Of a stretch of DNA of 64,000 nucleotides, positions 1-7,367 are shown piece by piece (the first letter of the stretch is position 1; every line of letters starts with the position of its first letter). Source of the DNA: Mycolicibacterium neoaurum. Lineage in GTDB: Bacteria; Actinomycetota; Actinomycetes; Mycobacteriales; Mycobacteriaceae. The notes under the pieces are model-generated. The model was not told the DNA's origin and searched no databases. It saw nothing but the letters and a program-made list of their open reading frames with translations. The translations under genes were made by a program, and so were the position numbers. Location of the stretch: positions 3,658,001 through 3,722,000 of the forward strand of contig NZ_JAQIIX010000002.1 of assembly GCF_036946495.1 (NCBI RefSeq), in the 5' to 3' direction.

Positions 1-144
1 CATCGAGACGGCGTCGGCTCCGCGTTCGGCGATGAGTCGGCGCGCGGCATCCAGGAGCAGGGCGCGGTTACGCGCCGCGTCGCCGCGCTCGACCGGCGCG
101 GCGGACGAGAGCGGCAACACGCTGAGAGATTCGGGTGCGCCCAC
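1..144 (-). CDS. TetR-family regulator, N-terminal part (cut by window edge)
   Basis: Reading leftwards from a GTG at 144, 48 codons remain open to the window edge. They carry a tail of about 20 residues and then the start of a TetR DNA-binding domain (RNRALLLDAARRLIAERGAD), the usual first helix of the family. The gene is divergent from the FMN reductase at 233, with 88 bp between. In M. tuberculosis the equivalent neighbour of the nrdHIE side is a TetR gene (Rv3055), which fits. The helix-turn-helix and ligand domain lie outside the window, so nothing can be said about the ligand. The GTG start is inferred from the lack of a better upstream start. Confidence 0.75.
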   Translation of the reverse strand, partial: MGAPESLSVLPLSSAAPVERGDAARNRALLLDAARRLIAERGADAVSM

Positions 145-232
145 ACCTGCACTTTAACTCAGCCGGAATTATTCGGACTGCGGTCCGGTTATCCTGTGCA
201 AGGATCACCCGACGACGGAAGGAACCTCGAAC

Positions 233-769
233 ATGACCAACGTGCTGGTACTCATCGGAAGCCTGCGGAAGGCATCGATCAATCGGCAGCTCGCCGAACT
301 GGCCGTGGAATCCGCGCCCGACGGCGTGGCACTGCAGGTCTTCGACCGGCTCGGCGAACTGCCGTTCTACAACGAGGACATCGACAACGACGATGTGGTC
401 GAGCCGGTGCGGGCGCTTCGCGAGGCCGCCGGTGCCGCCGATGCCGCGCTGGTGGTCACCCCGGAGTACAACGGGTCGATCCCGGGTGTGCTCAAGAACG
501 CCATCGACTGGTTGTCGCGTCCCTATGGCAACGGCGCCCTGCAGGGCAAGCCGTTCGCCGTGATCGGCACCGCACTCGGTCAGTACGGCGGCGTCTGGGC
601 GCACGACGAGACCCGGAAGTCGTTAGCCATCGCCGGGCCGCGTGCGGTGGAGGACCTCAAGTTGTCGATCCCGTTGGCAACCCTCGACGACAAGCATCCG
701 CGCGAGCATGCCGAGGTCGCCGGTCAGGTGCGCGAGGTGGTTGGCAAACTGGTCGCCGAGGTCGGCTGA
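233..769 (+). CDS. NADPH-dependent FMN reductase family protein (Rv3054c-like)
   Basis: A 178-residue flavodoxin-fold protein. It begins with the beta-strand/phosphate-binding loop typical of NAD(P)H:FMN reductases (VLIGSLRKASINRQLAE, residues 6-22) and has the TPEYNGSIPG flavin-binding stretch near residue 80. Length and motifs match the family that transfers hydride from NADPH to FMN or quinones in the cytosol. AAGGA at 219-223 is a good ribosome binding site for the ATG, and TATCCT at 190-195 may be its -10 box. A strong terminator follows at 782, so it is probably monocistronic although it precedes nrdHIE. Its substrate is unknown. Confidence 0.9.
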   Translation: MTNVLVLIGSLRKASINRQLAELAVESAPDGVALQVFDRLGELPFYNEDIDNDDVVEPVRALREAAGAADAALVVTPEYNGSIPGVLKNAIDWLSRPYGNGALQGKPFAVIGTALGQYGGVWAHDETRKSLAIAGPRAVEDLKLSIPLATLDDKHPREHAEVAGQVREVVGKLVAEVG

Positions 770-781
770 ACCGATTTGACA

Positions 782-816
782 AGAACCGCCCGGGAGCGTT
801 GCTCCCGGGCGGTTCT
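782..816 (+). terminator. Strong hairpin terminator after the FMN reductase
   Basis: A perfect 16-bp stem (782-797 with 801-816) closed by a 3-base loop starts 12 bases after the stop codon. There is no long T run, only a T-containing stretch, as is common in mycobacteria. It separates the reductase from the nrd promoter. Confidence 0.8.
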
Positions 817-956
817 GTCGTTCCGGCGACCGTGCGGCAGGGGCATGGTTGTCGGACCCCGTCGATAGAGTGCGACACGGCCCCTGATGTGATCTGCGAC
901 ACGCCGGTCGAAGACACGCCATGGGGCTTACGACCTGGGAATTTCACGAATGTTGT

Positions 957-1004
957 TCAGAACATCTTGTATCTCTTCGGTTTGTCGGACACTAGGTGTA
1001 GTGT
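957..1004 (+). promoter_or_regulatory. Paired NrdR-box-like sites upstream of nrdH
   Basis: The downstream box, 989-1004, reads ACACTAGGTGTAGTGT, with perfect outer arms ACACTA/TAGTGT, and fits the NrdR consensus acaCwAtATaTwGtgt well. A weaker box lies at 957-972 (11 of 16 consensus positions). Their centres are 32 bp apart, about three helical turns, the spacing known for NrdR operators. TAGTGT at 999-1004 can also serve as a -10 box, so NrdR binding would block the promoter. NrdR represses ribonucleotide reductase genes in response to ATP/dATP. The nrdR gene itself is not in this window. Confidence 0.75.
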
Positions 1005-1199
1005 CTGACGGACCGCGAGGCCCCAAAGCCACAGGGGCCCGGCGGAGCGAGACCCACCCGGTACCGGCCACGCCGGACACCACGGATCCAGCTCCGGGGA
1101 GACCGGAATTTCCGGGCCCTCCGGACCGCTGAATCGAAGTGAATTGCATAGCCAGAGCAGTTGCCCGTCCCAGTCATGCACGAGCGTAGGAGCCGCTAG
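1005..1199 (+). promoter_or_regulatory. Long GC-rich leader of the nrdHIE mRNA
   Basis: About 190 bases lie between the presumed promoter and the nrdH start and contain no good reading frame. Two local hairpins are visible: GGCCCC (1019-1024) with GGGGCC (1034-1039), and CCGGA (1103-1107) with TCCGG (1111-1115). GGACCGC occurs twice (1010 and 1124). AGGAG at 1188-1192 is the nrdH ribosome binding site. I recognise no known riboswitch, so any function of the leader is open. Confidence 0.4.
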
Positions 1200-1442
1200 A
1201 TGAACGTCACCGTGTACACCAAGCCCGCTTGCGTGCAGTGCAATGCCACCTACAAGGCGTTGGACAAGGCGGGCGTGGAGTATGACGTCGTCGACATCAC
1301 CCTCGACAACGAGGCCCGTGACTATGTGATGGCGCTGGGCTACCTACAGGCTCCCGTGGTCGTCGCGGGCAACGAGCACTGGTCCGGATTCCGTCCCGAC
1401 CGCATCAAGGCCCTGGCCGGAGCGTCCGCCGTCACCGCCTAG
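1200..1442 (+). CDS. nrdH: NrdH redoxin, electron donor of class Ib ribonucleotide reductase
   Basis: An 80-residue glutaredoxin-like protein with the redox motif CVQC at residues 11-14 and the NrdH signature WSGFRPD near residue 61. NrdH re-reduces the C-terminal cysteines of NrdE after each turnover and is itself reduced by thioredoxin reductase. The length is standard for the family. AGGAG eight bases upstream supports the ATG. It is first in an operon with nrdI (30 bp further) and nrdE, and lies behind the paired NrdR-like sites at 957-1004. Confidence 0.97.
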   Translation: MNVTVYTKPACVQCNATYKALDKAGVEYDVVDITLDNEARDYVMALGYLQAPVVVAGNEHWSGFRPDRIKALAGASAVTA

Positions 1443-1472
1443 ACCACCCAACCGACCGAGAGGAGTGCAGAC

Positions 1473-1919
1473 GTGAGCAACCTCGTCTACTTCTCCAGCG
1501 TCTCGGAGAACACGCATCGGTTCGTGCAGAAGCTCGAAATGCCTGCCATCCGGATTCCACTCAAGGAACGGATCCAGGTCGACGAGCCCTATGTACTCGT
1601 CCTGCCCACTTACGGTGGCGGACATGCCAACGGCCCGGATCCTGACCGCGGGGGTTATGTCCCCAAACAGGTGATCGCCTTCCTGAACAATGAACACAAC
1701 CGGTCGTTGATCCGCGGTGTCATCGCCGCGGGCAACACCAACTTCGGTGCCGAATTCGGCTACGCGGGGGTCGTCGTGTCTCGTAAGTGCGGCGTTCCAT
1801 TTCTCTACCGTTTCGAACTCATGGGAACGACGGACGACGTCTTTGCCGTCCGCGCAGGATTACAAGACTTCTGGAAGGACCAGACGTGCCACCAACCGTC
1901 ACAGCTGCAGAACCTGTAA
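1473..1919 (+). CDS. nrdI: NrdI flavodoxin-like activator of NrdF
   Basis: A 148-residue flavodoxin-like protein starting at GTG, with GAGAGG just upstream. The N-terminal strand and phosphate loop (LVYFSSVSENTHRF, residues 4-17) and the glycine-rich YGGG segment near residue 48 identify NrdI. This FMN protein supplies the oxidant that assembles the Mn(III)2-tyrosyl radical cofactor of NrdF. Its 3' end overlaps the nrdE start by 34 bp, which suggests translational coupling. Confidence 0.96.
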   Translation: MSNLVYFSSVSENTHRFVQKLEMPAIRIPLKERIQVDEPYVLVLPTYGGGHANGPDPDRGGYVPKQVIAFLNNEHNRSLIRGVIAAGNTNFGAEFGYAGVVVSRKCGVPFLYRFELMGTTDDVFAVRAGLQDFWKDQTCHQPSQLQNL

Positions 1920-4054
1920 CCACCGGCGCTCACGCGCTCCCGGGGGAGACGGACTACCACGCGCTCAACGCGATGCTGAATCTGTACGACGCCGACGGCA
2001 AGATTCAGTTCGACAAGGATGTTCAGGCCGCGCGGGAGTACTTCCTGCAGCATGTCAACCAGAACACCGTGTTCTTCCACAGCCAGGACGAGAAGCTCGA
2101 TTACCTGATCGAGAAGGAGTACTACGAGCGCGAGGTGCTCGACCAGTACAGCCGCAACTTCGTCAAGAGCCTGCTGGATCGGGCATATGCCAAGAAGTTC
2201 CGGTTCCCGACCTTCCTGGGCGCGTTCAAGTACTACACCTCGTACACACTGAAGACCTTCGACGGTAAGCGTTACCTGGAGCGCTTCGAGGACCGCGTGG
2301 TGATGGTGGCGCTGACGCTGGCCGCAGGTGACACCACGTTGGCCGAGAAACTCGTCGACGAGATCATCGACGGCCGGTTCCAGCCGGCAACCCCCACTTT
2401 CCTCAACTCGGGCAAGAAGCAGCGCGGCGAACCGGTGTCCTGCTTCCTGCTCCGCATCGAGGACAACATGGAGTCCATCGGGCGCTCCATCAATTCCGCG
2501 CTGCAGCTGTCCAAGCGCGGTGGCGGTGTTGCATTGCTGCTGAGCAACATTCGCGAGCACGGCGCACCGATCAAGAACATCGAGAACCAGTCCTCGGGAG
2601 TCATCCCGATCATGAAGCTTTTGGAGGACTCGTTCTCCTACGCCAATCAGCTCGGCGCGCGGCAGGGTGCCGGCGCGGTGTACCTGCATGCGCACCATCC
2701 GGACATCTACCGGTTCCTCGACACCAAGCGCGAGAACGCCGACGAGAAGATCCGGATCAAGACGCTTTCGCTGGGCGTGGTGATCCCGGACATCACTTTC
2801 GAGCTGGCGAAGAAGAACGAGGACATGTACCTCTTCTCGCCGTACGACGTCGAGAAGGTGTACGGCGTTGCCTTCGCCGATATCTCGGTGACCGAGAAGT
2901 ACTACGAGATGGTCGACGACGCGCGGATCCGCAAGACCAAGATCAAGGCACGCGAGTTCTTCCAGACGCTGGCCGAGCTGCAGTTCGAGTCGGGCTACCC
3001 GTACATCATGTACGAGGACACCGTCAATCGTGCCAATCCGGTGGAAGGCAAGATCACCCACTCCAACCTGTGCTCGGAGATCCTGCAGGTTTCGACGCCG
3101 TCGCTGTTCAACGAGGACCTTTCCTATGCCAAGGTGGGTAAGGACATCTCGTGCAATCTCGGTTCGCTCAACATCGCCAAGGCGATGGATTCGCCGGATT
3201 TCGCCCAGACCATCGAGGTGTCCATCCGGGCGCTGACCGCGGTGAGCGACCAGACCCACATCTGGTCGGTGCCCTCGATCGAGCAGGGTAACAACGAGTC
3301 CCATGCCATCGGTCTCGGTCAGATGAACCTGCACGGGTACCTGGCGCGCGAGCGGATCATGTACGGCTCGGAAGAGGGCGTGGACTTCACGAACATCTAC
3401 TTCTACACGGTGCTCTACCACGCGCTTCGTGCGTCGAATCGGCTTGCGATCGAACGTGGTCGGGCCTTCGGTGGATTCGAGAAGTCCAAGTACAAGTCGG
3501 GGGAGTTCTTCGACAAGTACACCGATCAGGTCTGGGAGCCCGCCACCGAGAAGGTGCGTACGCTCTTCGCCGATGCCGGTATCCGTATCCCGAACCAGGA
3601 TGACTGGAAGCGGTTGAAGGAGTCGGTGCAGACCCACGGCATCTACAACCAGAACCTGCAGGCGGTCCCGCCGACGGGTTCGATCAGCTACATCAACCAT
3701 TCGACATCGTCGATCCACCCGGTCGCGTCGAAGATCGAGATCCGCAAGGAAGGCAAGATCGGTCGCGTCTACTACCCGGCGCCGTACCTGACCAATGACA
3801 ACCTGGAGTACTACCAGGATGCCTATGAGATCGGGTACGAGAAGATCATCGATACCTACGCGGCGGCGACGCAGCATGTGGATCAAGGGCTTTCGCTGAC
3901 GCTGTTCTTCAAGGACACCGCGACCACCCGCGATGTCAACAAGGCGCAGATCTACGCTTGGCGCAAGGGGATCAAGACGCTGTACTACATCCGGCTCCGC
4001 CAGATGGCGCTCGAAGGCACCGAGGTGGAGGGCTGCGTGTCCTGCATGCTGTGA
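1886..4054 (+). CDS. nrdE: Class Ib ribonucleoside-diphosphate reductase alpha subunit
   Basis: A 722-residue large subunit. It carries the class I cysteines: a redox pair (about C186 in EPVSCFLL and C423 in DISCNLGSL), the thiyl-radical cysteine (about C395 in SNLCSEIL) and the mobile C-terminal CVSC that exchanges electrons with NrdH. There is no N-terminal ATP cone, as expected for NrdE. The reading frame stays open about 100 bases further upstream, but the GTG at 1886 with GGAAGGA before it gives the normal NrdE N-terminus and length. It reduces NDPs to dNDPs together with NrdF, whose gene lies 10.7 kb away. A strong terminator follows. Confidence 0.97.
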   Translation: MPPTVTAAEPVTTGAHALPGETDYHALNAMLNLYDADGKIQFDKDVQAAREYFLQHVNQNTVFFHSQDEKLDYLIEKEYYEREVLDQYSRNFVKSLLDRAYAKKFRFPTFLGAFKYYTSYTLKTFDGKRYLERFEDRVVMVALTLAAGDTTLAEKLVDEIIDGRFQPATPTFLNSGKKQRGEPVSCFLLRIEDNMESIGRSINSALQLSKRGGGVALLLSNIREHGAPIKNIENQSSGVIPIMKLLEDSFSYANQLGARQGAGAVYLHAHHPDIYRFLDTKRENADEKIRIKTLSLGVVIPDITFELAKKNEDMYLFSPYDVEKVYGVAFADISVTEKYYEMVDDARIRKTKIKAREFFQTLAELQFESGYPYIMYEDTVNRANPVEGKITHSNLCSEILQVSTPSLFNEDLSYAKVGKDISCNLGSLNIAKAMDSPDFAQTIEVSIRALTAVSDQTHIWSVPSIEQGNNESHAIGLGQMNLHGYLARERIMYGSEEGVDFTNIYFYTVLYHALRASNRLAIERGRAFGGFEKSKYKSGEFFDKYTDQVWEPATEKVRTLFADAGIRIPNQDDWKRLKESVQTHGIYNQNLQAVPPTGSISYINHSTSSIHPVASKIEIRKEGKIGRVYYPAPYLTNDNLEYYQDAYEIGYEKIIDTYAAATQHVDQGLSLTLFFKDTATTRDVNKAQIYAWRKGIKTLYYIRLRQMALEGTEVEGCVSCML

Positions 4055-4070
4055 GTTGAGTCGACTGAAC

Positions 4071-4112
4071 GGCGGGTCGGGGGAGATATCCCCCGACCCG
4101 CCTTTCGTTTTC
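4071..4112 (+). terminator. Intrinsic terminator of the nrdHIE operon
   Basis: A perfect 13-bp stem (4071-4083 with 4090-4102), loop AGATAT, followed by a T-rich tail (TTTCGTTTTC). It starts 16 bases after the nrdE stop codon and ends the operon. Confidence 0.92.
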
Positions 4113-4222
4113 GGGCAGCTCGCTCCGGTGCACGAAAAATTGCCGACATCGGCGGTCTGTTGTGGCGGTTAGGCTGACACCACGTGCGGCGCTACATCAG
4201 CTGCGCCGGTGAGGGGGACACC

Positions 4223-4579
4223 GTGACTACCGAGTTGGTGATGGTGCTGGCAGATGAATCCGATCCCGGACGTGCGATCGGCCTCGTCATCGGCCGGCTA
4301 CTGATCCTGGGCTTGATCATCTGGGGAATCGTGCATCTGATCCGCAAGCGACGCCGGCGCGGACAGCTCGCTCGATCCCCGCAACCGTACCGGGATGGGA
4401 ACGCATGGCGTTATCCCCAGCAGGGCCAGCAGCCCAAGCCGTACTGGGACGGAACGGCCTGGCGGTACCCGCAGCACCAATATCCGCCGCAGCCCGGTCC
4501 GCAATACCCGCCGGCCCAGCCGCCGTACCCGCCGGCCCAGCCGCCGTATCCGCCGGCAGGCCCGGGATCGTCGCACTAG
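4223..4579 (+). CDS. Small membrane protein with proline-rich tail, DUF2510-like
   Basis: A 118-residue protein with a short N-terminus, one transmembrane helix (about residues 16-37) followed by basic residues, two DUF2510-like boxes (PYRDGNAWRYP and PYWDGTAWRYP) and a repetitive tail of PPYPPAQ units. The basic residues after the helix suggest that the tail is cytosolic. The start is taken at GTG 4223 because GAGGGGGA precedes it; an upstream GTG at 4184 has no site. DUF2510 domains occur in actinobacterial membrane proteins, but the role is unknown. The proline repeats are in frame and are not a sequencing artefact. Confidence 0.7.
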   Translation: MTTELVMVLADESDPGRAIGLVIGRLLILGLIIWGIVHLIRKRRRRGQLARSPQPYRDGNAWRYPQQGQQPKPYWDGTAWRYPQHQYPPQPGPQYPPAQPPYPPAQPPYPPAGPGSSH

Positions 4580-4642
4580 ATAGCTCCTGAACCGGTCTCA
4601 CCACAGGTCAGAGCGGTCAATTCTGTCCGCTAAGTTAAACGA

Positions 4643-4665
4643 TTGACAGGTCAGTCAACTATATG
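4643..4665 (+). promoter_or_regulatory. Palindromic operator-like site with TTGACA box
   Basis: TTGAC (4643-4647) and GTCAA (4654-4658) form an inverted repeat around AGGTCA, with TGAC/GTCA nested inside. The left arm is also a perfect -35 hexamer, followed by an AT-rich TATATG at 4660. This is the form of a TetR-type operator laid over a promoter. It stands ahead of the chain of small reading frames starting at 4744. The cognate regulator is unknown; the TetR genes at 6068 and 6756 are candidates only by proximity. Confidence 0.4.
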
Positions 4666-4743
4666 TCAGGCTGATCTCGTAGGCGGCGTCGACGGTCGAA
4701 GGCCGTATGCGCCGGGGGTTGGGGTTCGTGTCAGGGGGACGCG

Positions 4744-4806
4744 ATGGTCGAGATGTCTGCCGACCGGTCATTGCGGTGGCGGCCGTGCTGCGGTGTGACC
4801 GCATGA
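4744..4806 (+). CDS. Candidate 20-residue leader peptide
   Basis: A 20-codon reading frame (MVEMSADRSLRWRPCCGVTA) with AGGGGGA seven bases before its ATG, a strong ribosome binding site. Its TGA overlaps the ATG of the next frame as ATGA (4803-4806). Two adjacent cysteines stand near the end. It could be a leader peptide whose translation controls the genes behind it. The assignment rests only on the ribosome binding site and the overlap. Confidence 0.35.
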   Translation: MVEMSADRSLRWRPCCGVTA

Positions 4807-4967
4807 TGATCGTGGGCGCAGTTGTGCTGTGTGCCTGCGTTGTCGTTGTGGTCGGCACCTTGGGGGGTGTGGCACGGCTGCCGCGGACTCGGCAATACGT
4901 GCTTTCCGGAGACTGCACGTGCCGTGAACAACACCCTGAGCGATGCCTCAACCGGCACGCGCTCTGA
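4803..4967 (+). CDS. Candidate 54-residue single-pass membrane peptide with cysteine-rich end
   Basis: The frame opens with the ATGA overlap at 4803. It encodes one hydrophobic helix (residues 2-25, rich in Val) and a tail with three cysteines (GDCTCREQHPERC, residues 36-48). The frame stays open upstream to an ATG at 4707, but that start has no ribosome binding site and overlaps the 20-codon frame. I recognise no family. A short membrane peptide with an outside cysteine cluster is the simplest description. Confidence 0.4.
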   Translation: MMIVGAVVLCACVVVVVGTLGGVARLPRTRQYVLSGDCTCREQHPERCLNRHAL

Positions 4968-5061
4968 GTCATTCGACAACGGCGGCGAGACGATCCCGCG
5001 TGCACCCCGGGGATCCCCGTCGGCGACTTGTTTGTTCACCTTGCCTGGAGAGGACCGCCAC

Positions 5062-5130
5062 GTGCTTTCAGTGACACCCACACGATGCGACAACATCTGT
5101 ACCGCAATAGTTGTCGGTGAATCATGGTAG
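5062..5130 (+). CDS. Candidate 22-residue peptide coupled to the next gene
   Basis: GTG at 5062 has GGAGAGG 8-14 bases upstream. The 22 codons end at a TAG that overlaps the ATG of the next gene (ATG 5124-5126, TAG 5128-5130). The peptide has two cysteines (RCDNIC). As with the 4744 frame, a good ribosome binding site plus the overlap suggests a coupling or leader peptide. Homology is unknown. Confidence 0.35.
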   Translation: MLSVTPTRCDNICTAIVVGESW

Positions 5131-5507
5131 CCCCGAGAAAGAGCGGTGGTGGCGTGCCGTGTCCGGTGTTTTCGCTGGCAGCGCGGCGGGCCACCGTTCC
5201 GGCCGACGAGCCGACCGAGGAGCGGTGCATCGCCTCGGTTGCGCGGCTGGACACCTTTCACTGGTCCGCGTCGTGCACCTGCGGATGGAACGAACGGCCG
5301 GTGATGTTGCGTGCGACGGCTGTCGTCCAGGCGTTGGAGCACTGCACGCGCGGGAAGTGCCTACCCGCGCAGCCCCTCCTGGTGCCGCGGCCCGTGGTGT
5401 GCTCGGTTGTCCCGCTACCTCTTTCACCCGCCAGCGATGTCAACGTGATCGAACGTCGCCGCAGGCAGAAGTCCTGGTCAATCGTCAAGGGAACGGGGAT
5501 CTGGTGA
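5124..5507 (+). CDS. Hypothetical cysteine-containing protein (CTCGW motif)
   Basis: A 127-residue protein with a compact core ASCTCGWNERPVM (about residues 49-61), then a helix and EHC. This looks like a small metal-binding module, though that is inference. The last 40 residues are Pro/Val-rich and end in a basic segment. Its stop TGA overlaps the GTG of the EspR-like gene (GTGA at 5504-5507), which supports both genes. The ATG has no clear ribosome binding site of its own and may depend on translation of the 22-codon frame before it. No family is recognised. Confidence 0.55.
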   Translation: MVAPRKSGGGVPCPVFSLAARRATVPADEPTEERCIASVARLDTFHWSASCTCGWNERPVMLRATAVVQALEHCTRGKCLPAQPLLVPRPVVCSVVPLPLSPASDVNVIERRRRQKSWSIVKGTGIW

Positions 5508-6004
5508 GTGCTCGAAATGGGACCGTCATTCGTTCGTCGAGATGGAAGAGCCGGACACCGGAGGATTCTGCCGACGTCCACGACGACTTCGCCGAGCGAT
5601 TGAACCGCCTGTTCGAGGTGGTGCACCCACCGTGGCGGGGACCGTACACCAGCCGAGAGATGTTGCAGGAGCTGTCGTTACGCGGCCATGTTCTCTCGGC
5701 GCCCTACCTGTCCCAGCTTCGGCTGGGCCGTCGGACCAAGCCGTCGCGGGCGACCATCAATGTCATCGCGCAGTTCTTCGGCGTACGTGCCGATTACTTT
5801 CTGGTGCGCGGTGGCGGGTATCAGCGCCGGGTGGACGAGGATCTCTACTGGCTCGGCGTGGCACGCGATCCCCTCGTGCGCCACATCGTGTCCGGGCTAC
5901 TCGACCTGCCTGCGGAGTCTCGTGACGCGCTGCTTGCCCAAGTCGAGGCCTGCTCGGTGATCGTACCCGGCGAGGGCGCCGCCGACCGGGCTGAAGCGGG
6001 GTAG
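5504..6004 (+). CDS. EspR-like helix-turn-helix regulator
   Basis: A 166-residue protein whose body, from about residue 27, follows the pattern of the mycobacterial nucleoid-associated regulator EspR (Rv3849). It has RLNRLFEVVHPPWRGPYTS, then a SAPYLSQLRLGRRTKPS recognition segment, a FFGVRADYF step and a C-terminal dimerisation region. EspR binds DNA cooperatively as dimers and regulates cell-wall and ESX genes. This protein has an extra 26-residue N-terminal tail and differs in its C-terminal part, so it is a paralogue rather than EspR itself. GTG 5504 overlaps the stop of the preceding gene. Targets are unknown. Confidence 0.8.
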   Translation: MSARNGTVIRSSRWKSRTPEDSADVHDDFAERLNRLFEVVHPPWRGPYTSREMLQELSLRGHVLSAPYLSQLRLGRRTKPSRATINVIAQFFGVRADYFLVRGGGYQRRVDEDLYWLGVARDPLVRHIVSGLLDLPAESRDALLAQVEACSVIVPGEGAADRAEAG

Positions 6005-6067
6005 CCGACCGGCCGCAGTATCCGCGGTCGTCCTCGATCGAAGTGTCCGAGCGTGTACTCTTTGCCG

Positions 6068-6763
6068 GTGCGTCGGTCAAGCGGTTCCGTGGGAGAAGGA
6101 CGGCGCGTTCGTGGCCGCCCCCCGAATCCGCAGCTGCAGGAGCAACGACGCAACGCCATCATCGAGTCCGCCTACGCCGTGCTGACCGACAAGGGCTACG
6201 AGCGCACATTGATGTCCGACGTGGCGCGCCATGCACACGTATCGAATGGGACGTTGTATCGGTACTTCGAGAGCAAGCGTGAACTCGTCGATCGCATCTT
6301 CGACTATGCGGTGACCAAGGCGCTCAAGGCGCTGAACGTCGACTCCGTTGTCGACGAAATCGCGGCGACAGACCGGAATCCGTTGGAGTTGATCACCGCG
6401 TTCGGCACCCGGTTGTTCGCGCTGGTGGACGAAGACCCGGCAATCATTCGGGTGTTGACGGTGGAAAGCAGTGCTATCGACGCTGAACTACGTTGGCGGG
6501 TAATTGGTTTGCTCGGCATGATGGATGCGGGCATTGCTCAGATGTTCGAGCGCTTCGTGCCGGAAGGCAACGTGGACCGTGATGTGTGGAAGCTGCTGGG
6601 TCGCACCATAGTGGGAATGGCGGGCCCCGGATTGGCGATGTCGCTGGCGGGTGACGGCACTGCCAGAAAGCGCGCGGAGTTCCTGTCGATGATGAGATCG
6701 ATTGCTGCGGAAGGACTCTTGAGCCGCGACAATGAGGGTGCAGAGGAGCCTGACGGTGCCTGA
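6068..6763 (+). CDS. TetR-family transcriptional regulator
   Basis: A 231-residue TetR protein. The N-terminal domain reads RNAIIESAYAVLTDKGYERT, followed by a recognition helix ending in SNGTLYRYFESKREL. The ligand domain has no recognised motif. TACTCT at 6056-6061, six bases before GTG 6068, suggests a leaderless transcript and decides the start over GTG 6053. It overlaps the next tetR by 8 bp, so the two regulators are co-transcribed. Confidence 0.85.
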   Translation: MRRSSGSVGEGRRVRGRPPNPQLQEQRRNAIIESAYAVLTDKGYERTLMSDVARHAHVSNGTLYRYFESKRELVDRIFDYAVTKALKALNVDSVVDEIAATDRNPLELITAFGTRLFALVDEDPAIIRVLTVESSAIDAELRWRVIGLLGMMDAGIAQMFERFVPEGNVDRDVWKLLGRTIVGMAGPGLAMSLAGDGTARKRAEFLSMMRSIAAEGLLSRDNEGAEEPDGA

Positions 6764-7367
6764 ACGCGCGCGCCAGCTCTATGCAGCTGCAGTGGCGCTG
6801 TTTCTCGAGCGCGGCTATCGCGACGTCGACGTCGACGATATCGTCGCCGAGTGCGGCGTGAGCCGCGGAACGTTCTACGGCTCCTTTCGGAACAAGCGTG
6901 ATCTCCTGGACCAGATAATGGTTCGTTCCCTGGACGATGTTGCGCTGGCCGTGTTCGCAGACAGGGATTGGTCAACGGTGCCTGATCGGGACACCTTCGT
7001 CGCCGAGTTCCATGCGCTGGTGCGACGGGCGTTGCAACATATTGCCGACCACGCTGAACTCCTGTCCTTCGTCATTCTGGCTGCGCCGGGAGTCGACGCC
7101 GATGCCCTGGCGCTGATGATCGGCCACTACCGGGATATCAGTGCGCAGATGACCGTCATTCTCAGCTTGGCGGCGGCACGTGGATGGCTCCGATCAGACG
7201 TCCCGATCGATGTGGCGTGGGCGGGTCAGCTCGTCGTGTCGACTCTGGCCCAAGCGGCGACGCCGGCGCTGTTGGGTTCTGGCGAGCCGTTTGATGTCGA
7301 CGAGATCACCACCTTCGTCGCGAACTATCTGCTGGGCGGACTCCCCGCAGTCTTGCCTGCGGGCTAA
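6756..7367 (+). CDS. Second TetR-family regulator of the pair
   Basis: A 203-residue TetR protein (ARQLYAAAVALFLERGYRDV, recognition helix SRGTFYGSFRNKRDLLD). GTG 6756 is preferred because AGAGGAG precedes it by seven bases; an in-frame ATG at 6732 has no such site. The gene starts inside the end of the previous tetR. Its stop shares CTAA (7364-7367) with the convergent UbiB-type gene. Two adjacent, non-identical TetR proteins may form a paired control unit for the kinase gene, but this is not shown. Confidence 0.85.
   Translation: MPERARQLYAAAVALFLERGYRDVDVDDIVAECGVSRGTFYGSFRNKRDLLDQIMVRSLDDVALAVFADRDWSTVPDRDTFVAEFHALVRRALQHIADHAELLSFVILAAPGVDADALALMIGHYRDISAQMTVILSLAAARGWLRSDVPIDVAWAGQLVVSTLAQAATPALLGSGEPFDVDEITTFVANYLLGGLPAVLPAG

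Noticed and set aside
1005..1199. Cobalamin riboswitch in the nrdH leader
   Set aside because: No B12-box-like element is visible and this class of reductase does not use cobalamin.
1805..3886. A 693-codon open frame on the minus strand opposite nrdE
   Set aside because: It mirrors the codon pattern of nrdE, has no ribosome binding site and its protein is Arg/Val/Leu-rich without any family motif.
5111..5503. Longer version of the EspR-like protein starting at 5111
   Set aside because: The extra part overlaps the 127-codon gene in another frame and shows no family similarity; the GTGA overlap at 5504 is a better start.
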